Positions 1-5,407 of a stretch of 6,032 nt of DNA are shown piece after piece. Both the position numbers and the translations under genes were made by a program. Numbering within the stretch: the stretch's first letter is position 1; each line of letters starts with the position of its first letter. The notes beneath the pieces are model-generated. The model saw only the letters and a list, made by a program, of their open reading frames with translations. It searched no databases and was not told the DNA's origin. Location: positions 1 to 6,032 of the forward strand of contig JAJBBL010000197.1 of NCBI GenBank assembly GCA_020532365.1, read 5' to 3'. Source of the DNA: Candidatus Cloacimonadota bacterium (lineage in GTDB: Bacteria; Cloacimonadota; Cloacimonadia; Cloacimonadales; JAJBBL01).

Positions 1-1162
1 CGAAACCTAATTGTAGACCGTCAAGAGTGCCAAGTTCGATTTTACCACCTAAGGTATTCCTTTTGAATGTACCGCCACTCGTCACGCTTCCATCGTCCGC
101 TGTGATTCCATCCACACTTCTTACACTTTCACCTTGGGTAGCAAGAATACTGAGCGAGCCGAAACGAAGTCGACCAGATACACCTCTGATGTTACGGTTG
201 CTTAAAAGAAAAGTACCGTAATCTGGTGATGAGTCGATCAAATCAAGGTCCAGAAATGGCAAGGAAAAGCCGAGTGTATATCTATTAATTGATTGTTTAC
301 TCGATGATTCGTAAGAGGATAGGTAGAGTCTACCTCTGAAAGCGAACCATTTTTTATTTGCGTAAAGGTTCATTCTAAAACTTGCGTCGTTAAGGTCGCT
401 TGCTATACTCTCATCATCTATCGAGTTATCCCTTACGTTGGATGTAAACAGAGCATCGCCTCTTAAGTTTAAGGGTAATGAATCGAAGAATGAAGGCTTC
501 CCTGCAACTTTATACCCCCAGTTTTGTGAGGAGACACTCTTTCCAGATTTAAGGTTAGCCTTTACTTGGAAGTCATAAACGCCATTAGTAGGCTGCTCAA
601 TTGTGTAAACAACTAATGGAGCCGATATTTTAGCACTTTTTGTGACGTCCCTTCCGTTAACGTAAAGCCTTAAACTGTTAGTATCGAGTTCGTTTTCTAA
701 CCCGTAAAACGAGGCAGCAAAGACAAGGTCTTGGTTTGGTCTAACCTCTAAGTCGTCGTTCAACAGGATAAAGTTCAATGAGGTTGGCAAAGCGGAAGCG
801 CCGACTAATAGTTTGAACGGATTATGCAAGTTTTCGGGCAATGATTTAGCCCCTTGGTTACTTTTTAGCTGAAAGTAATATTCATAGCCGGTGATAGGTG
901 GTTTTGCCGCTGGAAGAGTAAAAGTGATCAGATCATATGTAATCTCTGAAGGGTACATCACTATCTCTTTATAGGAAAGCTCACCTATAGCTCTGTAAAA
1001 AAGGGTAGCTTCATTAATCGCAATCTTTTCTCCAGTCAGCTGAAGAGTGAGATCTGTGGAGCGATCTTGGTTGGCGTTGACAGGTTGCGAATGCTGTAAA
1101 ATCACATTAGCGTTCAACGAAGCGACTAATAAGAGGAGGAGAAGCAAACTATATTTTTTCAT
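1..1162 (-). CDS. Predicted outer-membrane/surface protein with N-terminal Ig-like domains (C-terminus cut by window edge)
   Basis: This reading frame stays open from ATG at 1162 to the left edge, so 387 N-terminal residues are visible and the C-terminus is missing. Residues 1-18 look like a Sec signal peptide: MKK, a run of leucines, then a likely cut after LNA. Residues about 20-120 and 125-220 look like two beta-sandwich (Ig/fibronectin-like) domains; the second contains LRLYVNGRDVT and ends with a NWGYKV strand. From about residue 225 the sequence alternates polar and hydrophobic residues with frequent aromatics (RGDALFTSNVRD, KWFAFRGRLYLSSYE, RYTLGFSLPF, GRLRFGSLSIL), as in an outer-membrane beta-barrel. 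The stretch DSSPDYGTFLLSNRNIRGVSG resembles uncharacterised barrel proteins of FCB-type bacteria, but I judge that from memory. No cysteine is seen. AGGTGA stands 4 bases before the start, and the gene lies 9 bases after the FecR-domain gene, so co-expression is likely. The barrel call is inference; a long secreted non-barrel beta protein is the alternative. Confidence 0.8.
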   Translation of the reverse strand, partial: MKKYSLLLLLLLVASLNANVILQHSQPVNANQDRSTDLTLQLTGEKIAINEATLFYRAIGELSYKEIVMYPSEITYDLITFTLPAAKPPITGYEYYFQLKSNQGAKSLPENLHNPFKLLVGASALPTSLNFILLNDDLEVRPNQDLVFAASFYGLENELDTNSLRLYVNGRDVTKSAKISAPLVVYTIEQPTNGVYDFQVKANLKSGKSVSSQNWGYKVAGKPSFFDSLPLNLRGDALFTSNVRDNSIDDESIASDLNDASFRMNLYANKKWFAFRGRLYLSSYESSSKQSINRYTLGFSLPFLDLDLIDSSPDYGTFLLSNRNIRGVSGRLRFGSLSILATQGESVRSVDGITADDGSVTSGGTFKRNTLGGKIELGTLDGLQLGF

Positions 1163-1171
1163 CACTCACCT

Positions 1172-1843
1172 CTATTCAAGCTCTACTTCAATTACTTTAG
1201 TTTGTCCATCCTCATTCATTAAGTTGATTCTTAGCAGATCGCCATTAGAGTCACCTTCTAATCCTTCTAACCATTCAGGATCAATTCCTTCAGTTTTATG
1301 AACGTCGGTGCTACCATCAGAGGATGAAGTACCGGTCATACCTGCTGAAACAGATATAGAAGACCCCGTTATTTTGTTAAGTAAATCGAAAACCCCTTGG
1401 AGGGTAATTACAGTTGTATTACCGTTCTCATCCACAAAGACAAACCCTTCAGTACCTTTGACCGAAGCAACGGTAGTAGGGGTTTCTATCTTGTACTCAC
1501 CTTTCCCTTTGTTGACCTTAGAGAAGGCGTTCCCAACTTGAAGAAACATACTCTTGTTTAGCTTGTCGTCCACCTTGTCCGCGTTGATCGTTAGTATACT
1601 GTTGGCAAACAGTTTCATATTAGCACCGTCGTCGACGAATTTGATCATAGCAAACGATTCGTCACCACTAATCAACTTGTCCTGATTTACAAGAGGCGCC
1701 CCGTCACTTATAGTTGTCTGATCACCACCTCTAAGAAGCTCGATTTCACCCTTAGTTTTCAGAGTGAGAGCGACAGGTGTGGAAGCAAAACAGAGACTAC
1801 TCAGTAATGTTAAAAGCGCCAGAGATATAATTATATTTTTCAT
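1172..1843 (-). CDS. Exported FecR-domain protein
   Basis: This is a 223-residue protein with a Sec signal peptide (residues 1-20, ending SLCFA). A FecR domain covers about residues 33-140. Its hallmarks are visible: GDESFAMIKFVDDGANMKLF (60-79) followed by a hydrophobic NSILTI strand, then VNKGKGEYKIETPTTVASVKGTEGFVFVDENG (110-141), which matches the family pattern TPtavasVRGTxF. Unlike classical FecR anti-sigma regulators it has no cytoplasmic N-terminal domain or transmembrane anchor apart from the signal peptide, so it is probably a soluble periplasmic or surface-attached protein. The tail (about 165-223) starts with a Ser/Thr/Gly/Asp-rich linker and ends in an acidic segment, DLLRINLMNEDGQTKVIEVELE. 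The only cysteine is in the signal peptide and does not fit a lipobox. AGGGGG is well placed before the ATG. The gene sits 11 bases after the 365-residue gene and 9 before the barrel gene. Domain assignment is firm; the ligand or partner is unknown. Confidence 0.88.
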   Translation of the reverse strand: MKNIIISLALLTLLSSLCFASTPVALTLKTKGEIELLRGGDQTTISDGAPLVNQDKLISGDESFAMIKFVDDGANMKLFANSILTINADKVDDKLNKSMFLQVGNAFSKVNKGKGEYKIETPTTVASVKGTEGFVFVDENGNTTVITLQGVFDLLNKITGSSISVSAGMTGTSSSDGSTDVHKTEGIDPEWLEGLEGDSNGDLLRINLMNEDGQTKVIEVELE

Positions 1844-1854
1844 TTTAACCCCCT

Positions 1855-2952
1855 TTAGTCAGTAACTTCCACTTTTTTAATCGTTCTGCTCAACAGCTCG
1901 TTAAGTAGAGCTTCTGCATCAGCTCCTCTATACACTACGCCGTTATATTCAATTTCCCCTGTCGGCAGGTAGCCATCGGCAATAAACTGTAAAATGAGAG
2001 GGGTTCTCAAGCTCATCAAAAAGTCCATATAAGCTTCATTGTCGACTGTATCAGTCATCTCATCTTGTGTCTTGAAAGTAAATATGTTGTAGTTACTTTT
2101 TAATATGGCAGTGGCGTCACGCCCCGCTGGGTCTATAAGATTAGCTGAAACTTGCCAAGCATAGTATCTTCCGTCTTTAAAAGGGATATACCCAGAATAA
2201 TAAGTGTCGGAAATACCGTCCACATCAGCCAACACCATCCCGCCGGTCTCCACAAAACCAGGAGTAACCATATAAGGATCATCAAATTCTTTCAAAACAA
2301 AGCGAAACTTTGTATCGCTTGCGCCAGCTAAATTGCTCGACCAAATGAAAGTTAAAGGTGTGTCACTAACAGTCGGTATCTTTCCACCAAGTTGATTGCC
2401 AGGCCGTACGAGAAAGATACCACTCGGGTTTTTTATCCTGAAAGTATGGCTTGCTTCAGGGGAGAGTGGTTTGTGATCTCTCTCTTCAAACTGCACAGTA
2501 AAAGTATATTTGCCATCCGGGAACAACCCTGTATCAAATACCACATCACGAACTTTCGGTATTTTATCCATAATGTCTGCGGGTGAAATCTTAGGTTCTG
2601 GTCGGCTAAACAGTGGAGAATCAGCATCAACAAAGATATCACGGTTAGTTAGAATAAGAGTCTCTCCCGCTTGTAAACCCGGTTTGTATCTCGAACGTGA
2701 ATCTACCAAGAGATCATCATTGAGCAAAAACTTAAAGCGGAGATAAACATCATTTAGTTCAACGTTTTCATTGTTTCTAATCGTTAATCTAAAGAATTCC
2801 GGCTGGTTTTCCGGCACATTAGTGTCGAAGCTCGAAATCCTTAATACGTTGTAGTGCTGCTGCCCGCTGAGGTTAACTGAAATAGAGTTTACATCGGCGA
2901 AGAGCGTAACACTAAGAAGTAATATTAGTAGTGAACTTACTATAATTCTCAT
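1855..2952 (-). CDS. Secreted two-domain beta-sandwich protein, function unknown
   Basis: This is a 365-residue protein with a signal peptide at residues 1-19 (MRIIVSSLLILLLSVTLFA) and a mature part without cysteine. Residues about 22-175 look like one beta-sandwich domain, with strand patterns such as EFFRLTIRNNENVELNDVYLRFKFLL and DGKYTFTVQFEE. Residues about 178-295 look like a fibronectin-type-III-like domain: PLTFIWSSN, KFRFVLKEFDDP, then YYSGYIPFKDGRYYAWQVSA and a closing NIFTFK strand. This order of F-x-W, Y/F-x-L, and 'dG-x-Y-x-W-x-V' is typical of such domains in secreted bacterial proteins. The C-terminal 70 residues appear more helical, with an IEYNGVVYRGADAEALLNELL segment. GAGGAG stands 6 bases before the ATG, which supports this start. 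It is the first clear gene of the minus-strand unit with the FecR-domain and barrel genes, so I infer an envelope or surface role alongside them. I do not recognise a named family and assign no biochemical function. Confidence 0.82.
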   Translation of the reverse strand: MRIIVSSLLILLLSVTLFADVNSISVNLSGQQHYNVLRISSFDTNVPENQPEFFRLTIRNNENVELNDVYLRFKFLLNDDLLVDSRSRYKPGLQAGETLILTNRDIFVDADSPLFSRPEPKISPADIMDKIPKVRDVVFDTGLFPDGKYTFTVQFEERDHKPLSPEASHTFRIKNPSGIFLVRPGNQLGGKIPTVSDTPLTFIWSSNLAGASDTKFRFVLKEFDDPYMVTPGFVETGGMVLADVDGISDTYYSGYIPFKDGRYYAWQVSANLIDPAGRDATAILKSNYNIFTFKTQDEMTDTVDNEAYMDFLMSLRTPLILQFIADGYLPTGEIEYNGVVYRGADAEALLNELLSRTIKKVEVTD

Positions 2953-3191
2953 AGTAGACTCCTCAATATATAATGGGTTGATACTGCCTTTTTTGCGGCT
3001 AATACCGCCTTAATTAATAAGTTAAAGAAATACAAGAAGAGCATAATTGCCTCCGACTTCGAGCTAAGTTTAACCACTCTTTCAAAAGAGATTGATACCC
3101 CCATATTTTCTAACAGGGTGTCGTCGATAACTTGTTGTAGATCCTTAGTCACCCTAAATAAATAAACTAATATAAATATGCTTTCTGTCAA
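2949..3191 (-). CDS. Doubtful small ORF overlapping the 365-residue gene (80 codons, TTG start)
   Basis: This frame gives 80 codons from TTG at 3191 and is open up to a TAA near 3235. Its TGA stop overlaps the ATG of the next gene as ATGA, an arrangement often seen in translationally coupled genes. The product would have a mixed polar middle (about residues 14-47: VTKDLQQVIDD..., ISFERVVKLSSKSE) and a hydrophobic stretch at about 48-67 (AIMLFLYFFNLLIKAVLAA), so it could be a small membrane protein. Against it: no ATG in a good position, no Shine-Dalgarno sequence near the TTG or near the alternative in-frame GTG (residue 14), and the start sits inside a perfect TTGACA that could instead be a promoter element. 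It may equally be untranslated leader or the remains of a gene. I list it because of the overlap, with low confidence. Confidence 0.22.
   Translation of the reverse strand: MTESIFILVYLFRVTKDLQQVIDDTLLENMGVSISFERVVKLSSKSEAIMLFLYFFNLLIKAVLAAKKAVSTHYILRSLL
2981..3011. repeat. 10-bp direct repeat, two copies 21 bp apart, upstream of the exported-protein unit
   Basis: ATACTGCCTT (2981-2990) and ATACCGCCTT (3002-3011) match at 9 of 10 positions and start exactly 21 bp apart, about two helical turns, on the same face of the helix. They lie 29-59 bases upstream of the start of the 365-residue gene, where an operator or activator site would be expected. If the small upstream frame is translated, they encode the repeated KAV residues, and the similarity could be a by-product of that. 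No binding protein can be named. Confidence 0.35.
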
Positions 3192-3357
3192 GGAAAAGTA
3201 TCGTAGCCGAGATAAAAAAAGATAAGCGAAACATTACCCCGAACGAAATCTTGAGCTTAAAGGGTGAATAAGAGCTGTCCTGGTAACACGAGCTAATCCA
3301 CAAAGAGTGCGAAAGTGAAGAAATATTTGCCTATCGTACAAAGAGGGTTAAATTAAA

Positions 3358-3366
3358 TGGTAAAAT
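3358..3366 (+). promoter_or_regulatory. Candidate extended -10 promoter for the radical SAM-trxB unit
   Basis: TGGTAAAAT fits an extended -10 element (TGn followed by TAAAAT, five of six matches to TATAAT). No good -35 hexamer is present 17 bp upstream, which is tolerated by extended -10 promoters. Transcription would begin near 3373 and give a leader of roughly 77 bases that includes the hairpin at 3397-3429. Judged by eye only. Confidence 0.28.
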
Positions 3367-3396
3367 GAAGGTGTGACAGAGAATAGACGATAACTC

Positions 3397-3429
3397 GGAT
3401 AAATATCGGTTGCCATAAACCGTTTATCC
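3397..3429 (+). promoter_or_regulatory. Bulged hairpin in the leader of the radical SAM gene
   Basis: GGATAAA (3397-3403) pairs with TTTATCC (3423-3429), and CGGTT (3407-3411) pairs with AACCG (3418-3422). This gives a 12-bp stem interrupted by a three-base bulge (TAT), with a six-base loop. It ends 11 bases before the GGAG ribosome site. The following CCTTTTG is too short a T tract for a confident terminator, so a 5' leader element or a binding site is as likely. The function is not determined. Confidence 0.35.
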
Positions 3430-3449
3430 CTTTTGAAATTGGAGAATAG

Positions 3450-4298
3450 ATGATGCTAAAGATTGAAAATTGTATAGTATGCCCACAAAACTGCGGCGTT
3501 AATCGATACGTTGAGTTAGGCTATTGTCGTGCAGGTGCCAAAGTGAAGATCAACAGTCATCAACTTCACTACGGCGAAGAGCCTAACTTGAGTGGCCTTA
3601 AAGGTAGTGGAACAATCTTCTTTTCCCATTGTAATATGAGATGTGTGTACTGCCAAAATTTCACCATAAGTCATTTTGCTTGGGGGAGGGAGGTTGAGAA
3701 CGAAGAACTGGCTGAAATGATGCTTGATTTAGAGAGAAAAGGGGCACACAACATAAATTTAGTTTCACCTACCCATTATACTCCACAGATTATTGAGGCG
3801 ATCAGAGTAGCTAAAGATCGAGGCCTGTCGGTACCTATAGTATGGAACAGTAACGCTTATGAGAAGGTAGAAACCTTGCGGTTGCTTGAAGGATTGGTGG
3901 ACATATATTTGCCAGATTTTCGTTATTTTTCAGATCAAGCTGCTGCCAAATACTCTGAGGTAGACGATTATTCTCAAGTTGCAACTGAGGCTATAAAAGA
4001 GATGTATCGTCAAGTGGGACATATCCAAGAGCTCGACGGGGTTGCTGTTTCCGGTTTGATGATTCGTATTTTAGTGTTACCAGAGGACGTCGGTGAGTCG
4101 AAAAAGACTTTGGAATGGATATTTAACAACTTAGGTAATGAAACGTATCTTAGTGTAATGGCGCAATATTATCCTACTTATCTATCTTCGACGTATTCCG
4201 AGTTAGATAAAAGGTTGACTATTGATGACTATGATATTATATTAGAAGCTCTTAATTCTTATGGCTTTGAGAAAGGTTATGTGCAAGACAAGGGGTAG
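3450..4298 (+). CDS. pflX: PflX-type radical SAM protein (pyruvate formate-lyase-activating-enzyme homologue)
   Basis: This is a 282-residue cytoplasmic radical SAM protein of the PflX group (COG1313), close to the usual family length. The radical SAM cluster motif CxxxCxxC is at C61, C65 and C68 (HCNMRCVYCQNF). These cysteines should ligate a [4Fe-4S] cluster that cleaves S-adenosylmethionine. An N-terminal cysteine set, C8-x2-C11-x3-C15-x10-C26, typical of the group, may hold a second metal site. Further family signatures are HYGEEPNLSGLKGSGTIFFS (40-59), NINLVSPTHYTPQI and VDIYLPDFRYF. The substrate of this group is not established, and no glycyl-radical enzyme is encoded in the window, so the activase role is only by homology. 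Two ATGs are adjacent (3450 and 3453). GGAG at 3441-3444 is 5 or 8 bases away, so the second ATG is at least as plausible. trxB follows 53 bases downstream on the same strand, probably co-transcribed. Confidence 0.92.
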   Translation: MMLKIENCIVCPQNCGVNRYVELGYCRAGAKVKINSHQLHYGEEPNLSGLKGSGTIFFSHCNMRCVYCQNFTISHFAWGREVENEELAEMMLDLERKGAHNINLVSPTHYTPQIIEAIRVAKDRGLSVPIVWNSNAYEKVETLRLLEGLVDIYLPDFRYFSDQAAAKYSEVDDYSQVATEAIKEMYRQVGHIQELDGVAVSGLMIRILVLPEDVGESKKTLEWIFNNLGNETYLSVMAQYYPTYLSSTYSELDKRLTIDDYDIILEALNSYGFEKGYVQDKG

Positions 4299-4351
4299 TT
4301 TAGCCTTCCCCAACACTATAGTAAAGAATTTAGTATATTAGAGGTGAATGT

Positions 4352-5329
4352 ATGTCAAAAGAAAGTAAAAATGCTCTTAAGTATGATTTGGTGATAATTG
4401 GTGCAGGACCTGCAGGTTTAGCGGCCGGCATTTATGCCGCCAGGGGTGGACTTAAAACTGTTATATTTGAAAGAGGATTAGTCGGCGGACAGATAGTAAC
4501 TACTGCAGACGTCGATAACTATCCCGGTTTTGAAGAGACTATTAACGGCTTTGACTTAGTAGAAAAGATGAAGAAACAGGCGGAGAGGTTTAAGGCTGAG
4601 TTTAGAAACGAAGAGGTTACTGCTATCAGCTTGGAAGGGATATGTAAAATAGTGGAGACCGATACAGCCACTTACCGTACTAAAGCGATTATTTTTGCTA
4701 CTGGTGCCAATCCAAGAAAGCTGGCAGTACCAGGCGAAGAGAGGCTTACAGGTAGAGGGGTATCGTATTGTGCTACTTGTGACGGCGCTTTCTATCGTGA
4801 AAAAGTAGTAGCAGTAGTTGGTGGTGGCGACTCTGCAGTGGAGGAGGCGATATTCTTAACCAACTTCGCTAAAAAAGTGTATATAATACACCGTCGAGAT
4901 CAGCTACGCGCAGTTCACGCCGTACAGCAACGGGCGTTTAAAAATCCAAAGATAGAGGTGATCTGGGATACGGTTGTGCATAGCATTGAAGGGGACGAAC
5001 AATTAGAGAAGCTCGTTTTATTCAACCGAGTTAAAGACAAAATCTCTATGTTACCGGTTGACGGAGTATTCATCTACGTTGGGACTATTCCCAATAATCA
5101 GCTGGTAGAATCGAGGATTGAGCTCGACTCTTCCGGTTTTGTGATTACAGGTGGAGATATGCAGACAAATATCCCCGGGGTGTATGCAGCGGGCGACTTA
5201 GTTCATAAAGTTCTCAGACAGGTAGTTACAGCTGTAAGCGATGGTGCTACAGCAGCTTTTTCAGCGGAGAAATGGATTCAGCAAAATATGGAGTACTTTA
5301 ACGAAGAAAATGAGTTGGTTTTGAAATAG
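4352..5329 (+). CDS. trxB: Thioredoxin reductase (NADPH), flavoprotein
   Basis: This enzyme passes electrons from NADPH through FAD and a redox-active disulfide to oxidised thioredoxin in the cytoplasm. The 325-residue length is normal for the low-molecular-weight bacterial type. FAD-binding GAGPAG is at 17-22, with GGQIVTTADVDNYPG (45-59) and ATGANPRKL (116-124). The active-site disulfide is C140-A-T-C143, followed by D144. The NADPH-binding part has GGGDSAVEEA (157-166) and HRRDQLRA (180-187), whose arginines normally contact the 2'-phosphate and so favour NADPH over NADH. The second FAD motif, GVYAAGDL, is at 276-283, and RQVVTAVSDGATAA is at the interface near the C-terminus. GAGGTGA at 4341-4347 is well placed before ATG 4352. 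The gap to the radical SAM gene is 53 bases with no convincing promoter or terminator, so the two probably share a transcript ending at the hairpin at 5353-5386. No thioredoxin gene is in the window. Confidence 0.97.
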   Translation: MSKESKNALKYDLVIIGAGPAGLAAGIYAARGGLKTVIFERGLVGGQIVTTADVDNYPGFEETINGFDLVEKMKKQAERFKAEFRNEEVTAISLEGICKIVETDTATYRTKAIIFATGANPRKLAVPGEERLTGRGVSYCATCDGAFYREKVVAVVGGGDSAVEEAIFLTNFAKKVYIIHRRDQLRAVHAVQQRAFKNPKIEVIWDTVVHSIEGDEQLEKLVLFNRVKDKISMLPVDGVFIYVGTIPNNQLVESRIELDSSGFVITGGDMQTNIPGVYAAGDLVHKVLRQVVTAVSDGATAAFSAEKWIQQNMEYFNEENELVLK

Positions 5330-5352
5330 AGTCAGCTTGTATTAAATAATGA

Positions 5353-5386
5353 AAAGAGACCCTTCTAACTGACGAAGGGTCTCTTT
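5353..5386. terminator. Bidirectional rho-independent terminator between trxB and the protease gene
   Basis: A perfect 13-bp inverted repeat (5353-5365 with 5374-5386) encloses an 8-base loop. On the plus strand the stem is followed by CTCTTTTC and GTTTT. On the minus strand it runs into TTTTCATTATTT. It starts 23 bases after the trxB stop and lies 21 bases from the stop of the convergent protease gene, so it probably terminates transcripts from both sides. Confidence 0.88.
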
Positions 5387-5407
5387 CTCTTTTCATGTTT
5401 TCCTTAC

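Larger units (their letters stand above)
2953..3449. other. Divergent intergenic region (497 bp)
   Basis: This stretch lies between the oppositely oriented minus-strand export unit and the plus-strand radical SAM gene, so it should hold promoters for both. I see a GAGGAG ribosome site for the 365-residue gene, the direct repeat at 2981-3011, a doubtful 80-codon frame, a perfect TTGACA on the minus strand (3186-3191) without a well-spaced -10, a candidate extended -10 for the plus strand at 3358-3366 and a bulged hairpin at 3397-3429. Between 3192 and 3357 I find no convincing gene or RNA on either strand. The only pattern there is GAGCT three times, at 3253, 3272 and 3290 (19 and 18 bp apart), which is weak. 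Confidence 0.6.

Noticed and set aside
27..221. Plus-strand frame of 64 codons
   Set aside because: It lies entirely antisense to the large surface-protein frame, which is open for 387 codons with a signal peptide and ribosome site.
1047..1541. Plus-strand frames opposite the FecR-domain gene
   Set aside because: Shadow frames; the minus strand there has a clear FecR domain and a tight operon arrangement.
1784..1843. Lipoprotein signal (cysteine 18) in the FecR-domain protein
   Set aside because: The residues before the cysteine (S-S-L) do not fit a lipobox; the better reading is signal peptidase I cleavage after FA at residue 20.
1956..1967. LPTGE in the 365-residue protein as a possible sortase signal
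   Set aside because: It is not LPxTG, and it is not followed by a hydrophobic segment and basic tail; the envelope also appears diderm.
2392..2746. Short frames on both strands inside the 365-residue gene
   Set aside because: They lack ribosome sites and protein-like composition and overlap a well-supported exported protein.
3186..3191. TTGACA on the minus strand as the -35 of the export unit
   Set aside because: The hexamer is perfect, but no acceptable -10 lies 16-18 bp downstream; the closest TATATT is only 11 bp away.
3253..3294. GAGCT three times at 19 and 18 bp spacing
   Set aside because: The motif is only five bases, its flanks do not match between copies, and chance is a sufficient explanation.
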